From a virus, in the IMG/VR virus record IMGVR_UViG_3300025276_000029, positions 1 through 64,000 of that record: DNA of 64,000 nucleotides. One strand, 5' to 3'. Positions 28,661-36,996 of this stretch are shown here, piece after piece; within the stretch, counting starts at the first letter, position 1; each line of letters begins with the position of its first letter. Position numbers and translations under genes: made by a program. The notes beneath the pieces are model-generated. The model searched no databases and was not told the DNA's origin. It saw only the letters and a list, made by a program, of their open reading frames with translations.

Positions 28661-31042
28661 TTAGTATTCCTTAATACTCAATTTTGAGATGTTATTAACT
28701 TTTTCAATAGTAATGATATTATCAGCCCAATCTTTAACTATTTCATTCTGTGTAATAAAGAATACTATATCAAACATATCAGATATTCTTTCGAATAAAG
28801 GTTTCATGTTTGGTATGTTTTCTGGTGCTACTCTACCCATTACTTCATCAAACGTAATAAAGTTCGGTGTTGGTAGTGAAGACATCTTTCCTAATACACA
28901 TCTTAACGCTATACTTGCCGTTGTTAATTCAAAACCACTACCAGACTTAAGTGCTTTTTCAACACCGTCCTTTACTAATAAATATCTCACTTCATTTTTA
29001 TCGTCAATAAAAACTTCTATATCGAAATCTGTTATATCTTCCAGTAGCCTCTGTAGCTCACCATTTATGATTGGAAGTACTGACCTAAGAACTAGCTTGC
29101 TAATACCTTTCTTACCTACCATATCAATGTATATTTTAAAAATTCTCTCGATATCCTTTTCTTTTTTTAATATCTCAATTAAATTATCTTTTTTAAGAAT
29201 GTCTTTATTATTTGAGTCTACATTAATTGCGATGGTTTGTAGTTCAGCATTTAACCTGTTCTTAGATGTTTCACTAACATTCATCTTAGTATCTATAAGA
29301 CTAATGTTTATGTCAATCTTCTTGTTCTTGTCAATAGAGTCCAGATTTTCTTTATACTTTTTTAAGTCACCTTGTTTTTCTTTTATTTCAATCCTTAGTG
29401 TATCTACTTCAACACCAAGTCTATCTCTCTTTAATTCAAGATTGTTTCTGAGTTCAATCTTACTCTTAACCTCACTAAGTCCAAGTAAACTAGCTTCAAC
29501 TACAGCTAGTTTATTACTTTTAACTATAAGTTTTTTTACTTTAGTTTCAATATCTACCTCGTGTTGATTAATATGAGTACTATTATCTACATCATCTAAT
29601 TTTCTGTTACAAGACTGGCAAATCCCACCCTTAATTAAGTCTTGGACCACCTTCTTTAGTCTATTCACCTCGGCGTAACCAACAGCGATATCTGTTGTTA
29701 GAGTTTGCTTGTCTTTTGTTAATTCAAAGTCCTTATCTTCATCGAAATTAAGTTTTCCTATCTCTTTTAAATCTAAATTAATTTTCTTTATATCAGTATT
29801 GTGTTGTTTGCCAGTATTTATAATAGTAGCAATTTCACTTTCCAATTTAGATGGGTTCATGCTAAGTATTTCTGCATCAATCTTGTCCTTAGAGGCTACT
29901 TCGTCTAGTTTTTCTTGTGATAATCTCTTGTATGTTTCTGTTTCAGTCATTAATAACCTATCTGTAGCTGTTTTACTAGTCTCTAAGGTGTTAAGTTCCG
30001 ATTTATGACCTGTTATCTCCTCGGTAAGTGTTACCGTGTCGTAGATGTTACCTTTCATCGTCTTTCCGAAGTTCTTGTACATCTCTTTCGCTGCTTTTTC
30101 TTTTAAAGCAATCGGTTCAAGTCCGATGAACCTAGTTAATAGTCTTCCGCTCTCACCTGCGGTGGAGTCTACTAAACTGTCTAGGTTTCTGGATGTCGCT
30201 AACACTACTAAGTCAAAATCAGCTTCATTACCAACAGTGTCTTTGATTAGTTGTGTGGTTTTGATAGCGTCTTCATCGTTTAATTCTTCTTCTTCACCAT
30301 CTGGAAGTATCTTATAGTACTTAATCTTATTAGTTATATTCCAACCACCTTTCCTTTTTGGTTTTCTCTCTAATAGTCGTTCAATGATAAGTTCTTCACT
30401 GTCTTCAATCTCTATAAGACCTCTAACAACTAATTCATTACCTTCACTATATTGATTGAATACTTCAGAGTTGGTATCGGTCTTGGTTGTCTTACCAAAG
30501 AATAAGAACTTAACGGCGTCAATTGTTATAGATGTTTTACCTCCTTGATTTGCTGGTGTTGAATTAACGACAGTGAACCCTTTGAATCTATCTACTGGGA
30601 AGTAGTTGTTCTCGCCATAGGATAAAAAGTTATTAACCATCATCCACTTAAGTCTGTATTTCTTATGAATTTCAGCGTCAATATCAATATCTAACTCACC
30701 GTTTACTTTATCATCTAAGGTAAGTATTCTTTTAAAATCAAAATCTTCTTTACCTTCTCTGGTAAGCCATTCCTTAAATAACTCTCTTTGATAATGAGTG
30801 CTCATTATGTTTTCAATATTAGCACCATCAATCTCAACGATATCACCAGAGGTGTTTCGTTTAATTGGTTTGTATACCACGTTGATAGATTGACTATCAA
30901 TCCCGTACTTACTTCCAAAGTATTTCTTTACTCTTGTTCTAGATTCTCTAGAGTAGTTTTCTGGGTAGTCTGACCAATATACCTTTATCTTTGCGTTTTG
31001 TGGTATTTGTAATTTTACTAATCCTGTTTCTTGTTGTTCCAT
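28661..31042 (-). CDS. SbcC/Rad50-like recombination ATPase (T4 gp46-like)
   Basis: 793 residues. Walker A in VNSTPANQGGKTSITIDA (160-176), long coiled coils, a CxxC zinc hook GGICQSCNRKLDD near 476-480, a signature-like SGSGFELTTASIALR around 690, and Walker B FITFDEVMGR near 730. It partners with the gp47-like nuclease at 31574-32389 to resect DNA ends for recombination-dependent replication. Oddly, about 130 residues precede the ATPase domain (MEQQETGLVKLQIPQNAKIK...), with a small alpha/beta look. SbcC and gp46 normally start right before the first beta strand (here LKWMMVNNFLSYG, about 131-143), so this is an extra N-terminal domain. Confidence 0.92.
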   Translation of the reverse strand: MEQQETGLVKLQIPQNAKIKVYWSDYPENYSRESRTRVKKYFGSKYGIDSQSINVVYKPIKRNTSGDIVEIDGANIENIMSTHYQRELFKEWLTREGKEDFDFKRILTLDDKVNGELDIDIDAEIHKKYRLKWMMVNNFLSYGENNYFPVDRFKGFTVVNSTPANQGGKTSITIDAVKFLFFGKTTKTDTNSEVFNQYSEGNELVVRGLIEIEDSEELIIERLLERKPKRKGGWNITNKIKYYKILPDGEEEELNDEDAIKTTQLIKDTVGNEADFDLVVLATSRNLDSLVDSTAGESGRLLTRFIGLEPIALKEKAAKEMYKNFGKTMKGNIYDTVTLTEEITGHKSELNTLETSKTATDRLLMTETETYKRLSQEKLDEVASKDKIDAEILSMNPSKLESEIATIINTGKQHNTDIKKINLDLKEIGKLNFDEDKDFELTKDKQTLTTDIAVGYAEVNRLKKVVQDLIKGGICQSCNRKLDDVDNSTHINQHEVDIETKVKKLIVKSNKLAVVEASLLGLSEVKSKIELRNNLELKRDRLGVEVDTLRIEIKEKQGDLKKYKENLDSIDKNKKIDINISLIDTKMNVSETSKNRLNAELQTIAINVDSNNKDILKKDNLIEILKKEKDIERIFKIYIDMVGKKGISKLVLRSVLPIINGELQRLLEDITDFDIEVFIDDKNEVRYLLVKDGVEKALKSGSGFELTTASIALRCVLGKMSSLPTPNFITFDEVMGRVAPENIPNMKPLFERISDMFDIVFFITQNEIVKDWADNIITIEKVNNISKLSIKEY

Positions 31043-31572
31043 AAATCAATTGTGTTTGAACCTAAATAACCTCTTTTACCTCCGTATATATCGTCGTCTT
31101 CTTTCTTTGGCTTACTCTTTTCCGTTTCTAATTTTTCTTTTAAGATGCCTATCTCTTTTTCTTTTTCGTCTAGATTACGTCTAAATTCGTCTAATTTTTC
31201 GTCTAGATTACGTCTAAATTCGTCTAATTTTTCAAAATCAGATAGACTTAATTTAAGCGTTTCTTTAACTTTTGTTAATTCTTTTTTTAATTCGATATTA
31301 GCTTCATCGTCAGTAACAAATATCTCCTTCTCTACTTCAACAATCTTTTCTACTTCAATAAACTTTTCTACCTGAACCTCTTTAATCACTTCCACTTCCT
31401 TAATTACTTCCACCTCTTTAACCTCCACAGGTTTTTCCCATGGTGTAGAGCCGAATTTCTCAGATGTAAAACCATTCGTTAACATCTTAACAATAAAACC
31501 ATTAAGGTCGGTGATATCGTTAAGCCTGCAGTAGTCCCAGATTTCGTCTTTTATATTCTTTGGTAATTCCAT
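31018..31572 (-). CDS. Coiled-coil protein with internal repeats, between gp46 and gp47
   Basis: 184 residues. Helical start (MELPKNIKDEIWDYCRLNDI), then a Val/Glu/Lys array of the form (EVxVIK)n from about 48 to 80. Then comes a coiled coil with a perfect duplication of LDEFRRNLDEK, encoded by a 33-bp tandem repeat. It ends YGGKRGYLGSNTIDLWNNKK. It overlaps the gp46 start by 25 nt, so the two are translationally coupled. Proteins with such EVxVxK arrays occur next to gp46/47 in several large phages. They may be clamp- or SSB-binding adaptors, which is inference. Confidence 0.65.
   Translation of the reverse strand: MELPKNIKDEIWDYCRLNDITDLNGFIVKMLTNGFTSEKFGSTPWEKPVEVKEVEVIKEVEVIKEVQVEKFIEVEKIVEVEKEIFVTDDEANIELKKELTKVKETLKLSLSDFEKLDEFRRNLDEKLDEFRRNLDEKEKEIGILKEKLETEKSKPKKEDDDIYGGKRGYLGSNTIDLWNNKKQD
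31168..31233. repeat. Perfect 33-bp tandem duplication
   Basis: Two identical adjacent 33-bp units (31168-31200 and 31201-31233) inside the 31018-31572 gene. They add exactly 11 residues of coiled coil (one and a half heptads plus) and keep the frame. Confidence 0.95.
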
Positions 31573-31573
31573 T

Positions 31574-32389
31574 TTATATATTTGTTAATATTTCAGAACC
31601 ATTATCAATGTCGTTTATCGAATCTATTTTAAATTGGTAAAAACCGTAATCGGTTTCGACATCATGTTCTTCATATGTCTTAGTTTCAACGTCCCACCAT
31701 AAGAAACCATGCTTACCAATCTTCTCGCCAAAATTCTGTTGAATAAGTGAACTAGGCATTACGATAGGTATACCTTTAAATCTCAAGTCCTGACGTTTAT
31801 GTATGTCACCACACATGACAATATCATTACCTTCGAATATATCAAGACTATGTCCATGTTCAATTTCATAACCTACATCAGTTGTTGAGCCAATAAGTGG
31901 TCCGTGGAATAATCCGATATATGTCTTATCATCTCCATGGTCAATCCTAGCATCTTCAATATTTGGTCTGTCACTACCCGTTATGATGGAATAGACATCC
32001 CACACAACGTTATTATCAACATAGCACCCAGTTTCAGTATAGTATTGTATCTTTAACTCAGGAAGTAATTGAACCATAGGTGTGATACTATCAACCCTAT
32101 CCTTATTGTTCTCAAGTAAGTCATGATTACCTGGAATAATTACAACTGGTGCTATTTTATCTAGTTTCCTAAGAAACCAAGTACCAAGTATAAGTAACTC
32201 ATTAGAAATGGTTATCTTCTGGTGTACGTAATCTCCTGCTATAACGATTCTAACCTCTTCTCTATTGTATGGTTCCACTAGTACCCTTATCTGCTTTAAG
32301 AACGTCTTAAAAGCCGCCCCATATTCCTCATGCATTCTGAATGTTCTGATGTGGATATCAGCTATATGTATTATTTTCTTAATTTCCAT
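31574..32389 (-). CDS. SbcD/Mre11-like nuclease (T4 gp47-like)
   Basis: 271 residues. The metallophosphoesterase metal motifs are in order: DIHIR (D11, H13), GDYVHQK near 53, GNHDLLEN near 88, HGPL near 157 and CGDIHKRQ near 197. This is the catalytic half of the Mre11 fold without the long C-terminal region of bacterial SbcD, as in T4 gp47. With gp46 it processes double-strand ends and recombination intermediates. It lies two bases from the repeat protein and four from the PD-(D/E)XK nuclease gene, in a tight recombination operon. Confidence 0.93.
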   Translation of the reverse strand: MEIKKIIHIADIHIRTFRMHEEYGAAFKTFLKQIRVLVEPYNREEVRIVIAGDYVHQKITISNELLILGTWFLRKLDKIAPVVIIPGNHDLLENNKDRVDSITPMVQLLPELKIQYYTETGCYVDNNVVWDVYSIITGSDRPNIEDARIDHGDDKTYIGLFHGPLIGSTTDVGYEIEHGHSLDIFEGNDIVMCGDIHKRQDLRFKGIPIVMPSSLIQQNFGEKIGKHGFLWWDVETKTYEEHDVETDYGFYQFKIDSINDIDNGSEILTNI

Positions 32390-32392
32390 AAT

Positions 32393-33343
32393 TTATCCTT
32401 TTAATAGTTTATCTAAATCTTCTATTCTTTTTTTCTCTCTTTCAATATCACTATACTTCTTAGCCATAACTTCCTTTATTCTTGGTAGTGGAGGCATTGT
32501 TAATACTGTATCGCTAAATGACTTTGGTATTCTGTATTCTGTAAAAACACCTTCAGCTGTTAAATGAACAATAATCCCACCCAACACTTTTATGTTCTCA
32601 TACTTAGTACCCTTAAGCATGTCTAAAAATAATCTAATATATAATGGCAGTTGAATCATATAGTGAGACAATGCTGTATCCATGTAGTCCGTGAACGGCG
32701 CAAGCATTGGTTCTGTATATGCGTGTACTTGAAAGTTTTTTGGTTTATTAGTTTTCCAATCACTAATAACTACACCTAAATCACCATTCTTATCAAACAT
32801 AATCCACATCTTATCTGGTTGGCCAGTATATTCTAGGTCAGAACTACCTAAGACCATTTCAGTATCTAGCAATACTGCACCTCTCCTATGCATTTGCCTG
32901 ATAAAGTTATGGCCAGCGTCAATCATACGGTTACCATCAGTAGTTTGTTGTTCATCACACTCAAAGTGTGGTTTCCTGACTTCCTTGTACGAACCATATT
33001 CACTAAGTAAATCCATTTCAAGTAAATAATGAACCCTAGACCCCTTACTATTTGCGTAATCGGCAGTACCCGTCCATTCTCTAAGTAATTCATCTTGCTT
33101 TACGATGTCTCCGTTACACATGTCTAGTGATTTATCAAGCGCTGGAAAGTCATTATAAAATTGCTTAATTACTGTAGATACACTAGGGAAGTCGGTGCGT
33201 ATCTTCCCGTTATTATCTCTAATATAATAAATGTGGTCATCTTCAACGAATGAAAGTTCAAGCTCTTTTTGTTTGTCGTCTATTAAGTCTCTAATTTCCT
33301 GACCAATTCTTAATAGTTCTTTTTTTGTTTCTTTTTTATCCAC
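32393..33343 (-). CDS. PD-(D/E)XK nuclease (Cas4/RecB-type exonuclease fold)
   Basis: 316 residues. FPSVSTVIKQFYNDF and GSRVHYLLEMDLL (the conserved His region) precede the active-site block: Glu in DTEMVLG, YTGQPDKMW with the Asp, and VVISDWKTNKP with D-x-K. This is the motif order of RecB-family and Cas4-like exonucleases used in phage recombination and DNA degradation. The last 60 residues are basic and helical. It starts the recombination operon; a TTGAAA-N17-TATATTCG promoter lies just upstream. It may also be responsible for host DNA breakdown. Confidence 0.82.
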   Translation of the reverse strand: MDKKETKKELLRIGQEIRDLIDDKQKELELSFVEDDHIYYIRDNNGKIRTDFPSVSTVIKQFYNDFPALDKSLDMCNGDIVKQDELLREWTGTADYANSKGSRVHYLLEMDLLSEYGSYKEVRKPHFECDEQQTTDGNRMIDAGHNFIRQMHRRGAVLLDTEMVLGSSDLEYTGQPDKMWIMFDKNGDLGVVISDWKTNKPKNFQVHAYTEPMLAPFTDYMDTALSHYMIQLPLYIRLFLDMLKGTKYENIKVLGGIIVHLTAEGVFTEYRIPKSFSDTVLTMPPLPRIKEVMAKKYSDIEREKKRIEDLDKLLKG

Positions 33344-33359
33344 AAATGTTATTTAGTTG

Positions 33360-33390
33360 CGAATATAACTATTTTTTATGTAAATTTCAA
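33360..33390 (-). promoter_or_regulatory. Host-type promoter TTGAAA-N17-TATATTCG
   Basis: -33 element at 33385-33390, -7 element at 33360-33367 (one mismatch). It drives the recombination operon and is back-to-back with the plus-strand late box at 33392. Confidence 0.6.
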
Positions 33391-33391
33391 G

Positions 33392-33399
33392 TATTTATA
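33392..33399 (+). promoter_or_regulatory. Late-type promoter box TATTTATA (plus strand)
   Basis: Exact box, 8 nt before the ATG at 33408. It is important because it follows the orientation of the gene, not that of the genome. Confidence 0.6.
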
Positions 33400-33407
33400 G
33401 TAAAGAT

Positions 33408-34043
33408 ATGAAAATTTTAATAAAAAAATTACTTAGAGAAGGATTGTTGGATGAAGCTGCGTTAACGACTTCGAGCCTTCCTGAAGGTACAGGGTTGTTT
33501 GCTAAAGAGCAGAATAGTAATGAGTTAGTATTATTTAACCCTAGTACGAAACAAGCATACGCAATTATTAATTTTGTATATAACCCTAGTCAGTCAGACT
33601 TTCATTATGTCATAGCAGTTGCCGCTGAAAAGGGTTACGGACCACTTATTTATGAGTTAGCTATGATGTATGTTGCGAGTAAACATAATAACCTGCTAAC
33701 ACCAACTAGAGGTGGTGAAATTAGAAGTAAAGCTTTTAACGTTTGGGAGAAAATGTATAATAGAGAAGATGTTATTAAAAAAACATTACAACCGACTGAT
33801 AAAAACTTTAACTATGATATTTTATTTCCAACTAGCGAAGTTTCGAACGATGAAAGACAAGAAGCTTTTGACGAGTTGTCGGGTAATGAAAAAAAGGATT
33901 TAATTGTATTTAACTCAGGATATACTAAAGAACCAAGTAAAGGGTATTATGACTTATTGAGAATTGCACAAGAATACGGTGAAGATGTTTATAATTTAGC
34001 TTCTGAAGCTGGTGATAATTTATGGTCAATATCTTATGATTAA
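33408..34043 (+). CDS. GNAT-like protein with capsid-targeting-like N-terminus
   Basis: 211 residues. It begins MKILIKKLLREGLLDEAALT, the strongest form of the shared helix plus L-x-E-G site. The region HYVIAVAAEKGYGPLIYELA at about 67-86, followed by MMYVASKHNNLLTPTRGGEI and SKAFNVWEKMYNR, looks like the acetyl-CoA-binding strand-loop-helix of GNAT acetyltransferases, with [RQ]-x-x-G-x-[GA] replaced by EKGYGP. The C-terminus adds about 80 helical residues. It has its own late box and sits reversed within the replication genes (4-nt tail-to-tail overlap with the primase gene). It is a mobile late cassette, and its substrate is unknown. Confidence 0.7.
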   Translation: MKILIKKLLREGLLDEAALTTSSLPEGTGLFAKEQNSNELVLFNPSTKQAYAIINFVYNPSQSDFHYVIAVAAEKGYGPLIYELAMMYVASKHNNLLTPTRGGEIRSKAFNVWEKMYNREDVIKKTLQPTDKNFNYDILFPTSEVSNDERQEAFDELSGNEKKDLIVFNSGYTKEPSKGYYDLLRIAQEYGEDVYNLASEAGDNLWSISYD

Positions 34044-35002
34044 TAAAGATTACTTTCTGGTATCTTTTCTGAACTTCTAAGTAATTTAATAATACCACGA
34101 TTGCCTTCTCTTTCAAATATTAACGATGGGTCAGTGTCTGCTGGTGGTGTACATAATTTTACTCTATCGTACAACGAGCCTACATTTAACTCCTTGTATA
34201 TTCTAATAGCGTCATCCTTAGCATCGTCATCTAATAGTATTACAACATCAGACTTGGCGTTCTTAAGTAATAATGATTTAAGTCTATCATACATAGTTTT
34301 ACCTAAAAGAGGTATTGAGTTTGGAACTACAATATGGTCAAACACTCCTTCAACTAGGTATATTGTCCCATCCCAATTAAGGGTAAACTCATTATATATA
34401 AATAATTGTTTCTCTACGTCAGGATTTAAGTACTTTGGTTTTTTCCATTTATCCCAAGCTCTTGATATGAAGTAATTTAAATCACCTAATTCATCATAAG
34501 ATGGTATAATAATTCTATTGTGATATTTACCAGTTACAGTGAATCCAATATTATATTCTTTAATCATGGTGTCTGTGATACCGCGTTCTCTTAAGTATCT
34601 ATAAGCCTTACCGTAGTTAAGGTCGTTGTAGTTTGATTCTGATATTTTCTTGTAACCTATTGGTAATTTTAGGTCTACTTTAATTTCTTTATTTTGATTG
34701 TTGGCGTCTAAGTCAGTAGGTCTTATTATTTGATACTCTTTTAATATTTTATTATTACCGTATCTTTTGATTAGATTAGGTACACTGCCATGCATGTTAT
34801 TTTCAAACTTACAGACCCAACATTGATATATGTTTTTTTTGTAATTTAACGCTAGTTTATGTTTGCCATCACCGCAACCATTAGCTAGTCCTTTGTCTTC
34901 AGCACAAGCTGGACAATCAAACGACATTTGCCCACTACTCTCGTTGTGTTCGGCTGGTTCGCCTAGAAATTGTTTTAATATATCCGATATTATTTGAGAC
35001 AT
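34040..35002 (-). CDS. DnaG-type primase (CHC2 zinc finger plus TOPRIM)
   Basis: 320 residues. The zinc motif has CPAC at 30-33 and CWVC at 61-64, an extra Cys at 43 and a His-rich loop between. The TOPRIM domain has IYLVEGVFDHIVVP around 213-226 (catalytic Glu) and DVVILLDDDAKDDAIRI around 253-269 (Asp pair). It is short compared with bacterial DnaG but like T4 gp61 in size. It lays down RNA primers for lagging-strand synthesis. It has its own host-type promoter and overlaps the 3' end of the plus-strand GNAT-like gene by 4 nt. Confidence 0.9.
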   Translation of the reverse strand: MSQIISDILKQFLGEPAEHNESSGQMSFDCPACAEDKGLANGCGDGKHKLALNYKKNIYQCWVCKFENNMHGSVPNLIKRYGNNKILKEYQIIRPTDLDANNQNKEIKVDLKLPIGYKKISESNYNDLNYGKAYRYLRERGITDTMIKEYNIGFTVTGKYHNRIIIPSYDELGDLNYFISRAWDKWKKPKYLNPDVEKQLFIYNEFTLNWDGTIYLVEGVFDHIVVPNSIPLLGKTMYDRLKSLLLKNAKSDVVILLDDDAKDDAIRIYKELNVGSLYDRVKLCTPPADTDPSLIFEREGNRGIIKLLRSSEKIPESNLY

Positions 35003-35007
35003 AAAAA

Positions 35008-35038
35008 CAAATATATGTATTTTTTAATTAAAAAACAA
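35008..35038 (-). promoter_or_regulatory. Host-type promoter TTGTTT-N17-TATATTTG for primase
   Basis: -7 element at 35008-35015, -33 element at 35033-35038; the ATG at 35002 lies at the predicted start, so the mRNA would be almost leaderless. Confidence 0.55.
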
Positions 35039-35072
35039 ATAAAAAATAGTTTTAATTATACCTTATCTGTAA

Positions 35073-35729
35073 TTAACTATTCCACAACTCATCCCTCATC
35101 ATAACAGCTCTAACACAGCAATATGCGTCTGTCATGTCAAAATTCTCTACTTTTAATACATTGTTTTTGGTGTAAAGCCAAGTTATTTGTGGTTCCAGGT
35201 CGTATACCTTGTCAAATATAACTTGTTTTTTATCTATGTCAAATGGTAAACCACCAAACAGGACTTCTTTAGCTTTACTTATAGCGTTTTCGCTAAACAT
35301 CTTGCCTGCTCTAGTTCCTGTTCTTTTTGCCATTAATTCTGGAAAAGCGTACTTTCTAGCGTCGTATGATGATATAAATTCTGGTATTACACCGAGGATA
35401 TCATACACTGACCTGGATATCATTCCGTTAAATCTAAGAAGGGTTGCTACGGTATTAACGTTGTTAGAACGTAGGAGGGGTTCTTCAATAATAACCTTAG
35501 TTATACCAATATCTGCATAATTAGTTAAAAATTCTTCTTCGAAAATCCTAGCTTTTTCAAAAAGCTCTTGCATTTTGTTTGTTGGTTTCGGTTTGATTTT
35601 GGGCGTTACGTGATGTAGTAATTTTAAATTACCAGTATCACCCTCGTCTTCAAATAAAGCAATACCTATTGTCTTGGTTGATACGTCAAGACCTAACACA
35701 AAACTATTTTCACCATTTTCTAATTCCAT
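35073..35729 (-). CDS. RuvC-like Holliday-junction resolvase
   Basis: 218 residues. The RNase H-fold opening has VLGLDVSTKTIGIALFEDEG with D15. A central acidic pair is in KVIIEEPLL (about 80-88) and a C-terminal Asp in FDMTDAYCCVRAV (about 198-210). This is the order of RuvC-family resolvases. The segment RNFN..ISRSVYDILGVIPEF gives the dimer-type helix. It is expected to resolve recombination junctions and branched replicating DNA before packaging; in T4 the unrelated gp49 does this. It lies upstream of the primase gene in the same orientation. Confidence 0.88.
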   Translation of the reverse strand: MELENGENSFVLGLDVSTKTIGIALFEDEGDTGNLKLLHHVTPKIKPKPTNKMQELFEKARIFEEEFLTNYADIGITKVIIEEPLLRSNNVNTVATLLRFNGMISRSVYDILGVIPEFISSYDARKYAFPELMAKRTGTRAGKMFSENAISKAKEVLFGGLPFDIDKKQVIFDKVYDLEPQITWLYTKNNVLKVENFDMTDAYCCVRAVMMRDELWNS

Positions 35730-35778
35730 TATATACTATTTTAATTAAGTATAATATATAATTTACTAATGTAAAGTA

Positions 35779-36981
35779 TTAATAGTCTATTGTTATATTA
35801 AAAGCTACAAAATCGTTAGCTGATTTTTCGTATGTCTTATTTAATTTTCCAATTGCAATAAGTGTATCGCTGGCATCGAAAAGACCTACTTCAGTGATTC
35901 TAGGTGTGTCTCCTGCACTCCATGTCGTGTTATTGGATACTCCAAACTCACCCCTGTTTGCGACACATGTGATTGATTGAGATACTTTATTTCTAACAGT
36001 ATCAAAGTTAATTGTTGTTCCAGTGGCTCCAGAATAATTAGAATTAAATGAGTTAACTATTGTTGGTTCTGTTATTACCATAAACCCTTTGTCTAAATAA
36101 GCAATACCTACTGGTTTGTCAGCAACCTTAGATACGTTTGCATTTGTTATAACATTATATAATTCTTTACCATTAACGCTAAATGGTTTAGTTTGTGCGT
36201 ACCCAGTTGCCCAACTCTTACTTGCATCATTATTTGGTTTTTGAATAGTATCTGAGAAAAGCATTGCTCTGTTGGGTCCAAATCTAGTTATGTTAAGTGA
36301 TGTGTCAACCACTGAGGCATCTTGATTAGTTAGTACTGTACCTGTGTTTTCGTAAGTTCCGTATATCTCATATGTTGAAGCACTGGTTTCTATATTAATT
36401 TTAACACTTTTACCATCTATTAATTCAGAATATTCTTTAACATCAAGACCTATTACAAGCATTTTTGTTTGAGCGATATTACTAAGTGCGGTATCTTTAT
36501 AACCACCTTGAGTAATTGTGAGTCCAGTATATACGTTTATTTCTTGTGGTGTTATCGGTAATCCAAACGAATAATATAAATTTGTAAGTCTATCAGTTTG
36601 TGTATCAGCAAGTGATACTGCGTTTTGTGTAATTACCCCACCGCTAAAGTGTGATGTATCATACCCAAGGTGCTCGTATGATGTACTGACTGACATAGAT
36701 GCTATGTCAACAGGTTTTTTATCAGTATTTGCGTTATAATTAAGAGTACTTCTAAGCATGTAATTACTACCACCATTACTAATGTCTTTACCATTATAAT
36801 TTCCAGATACAGCTGGAACTTCACCACCAGTAAGTCCTGATAATGTAGCGTAATATGCGTCTGAATCACCAAGACTAAATGTCTTAATTAAACTATTTGT
36901 ACTAGTAATTAGTCTTGTTCTTCCTTGCGGCGTTAATTTCGCAATTAGTTCATAATTTGTTGTATTATCTAAAAATCCCAT
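35779..36981 (-). CDS. Tail/baseplate fibre protein with collar-like ends
   Basis: 400 residues. The N-terminus (NTTNYELIAKLTPQGRTRLI and FSLGDSDAYYATLSG) and C-terminus (DTPRITEVGLFDASDTLIAI, GKLNKTYEKSANDFVAF) match the corresponding ends of the adjacent 718-residue protein. The plan is a tail-anchoring start domain, a variable middle and a C-terminal 'ITEVGLFD' domain, as in phage tail-collar or fibre proteins. The middle is beta-rich and Asn/Thr/Ser-rich, without catalytic motifs. It is the last gene of the long tail operon and is probably attached to the baseplate or a spike. Confidence 0.72.
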   Translation of the reverse strand: MGFLDNTTNYELIAKLTPQGRTRLITSTNSLIKTFSLGDSDAYYATLSGLTGGEVPAVSGNYNGKDISNGGSNYMLRSTLNYNANTDKKPVDIASMSVSTSYEHLGYDTSHFSGGVITQNAVSLADTQTDRLTNLYYSFGLPITPQEINVYTGLTITQGGYKDTALSNIAQTKMLVIGLDVKEYSELIDGKSVKINIETSASTYEIYGTYENTGTVLTNQDASVVDTSLNITRFGPNRAMLFSDTIQKPNNDASKSWATGYAQTKPFSVNGKELYNVITNANVSKVADKPVGIAYLDKGFMVITEPTIVNSFNSNYSGATGTTINFDTVRNKVSQSITCVANRGEFGVSNNTTWSAGDTPRITEVGLFDASDTLIAIGKLNKTYEKSANDFVAFNITIDY

Positions 36982-36996
36982 CTATATATTTGTTTT

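Noticed and set aside
31168-31233. Possible CRISPR-like repeat
   Set aside because: Two directly adjacent 33-bp copies with no spacers; it is an in-frame coding duplication.
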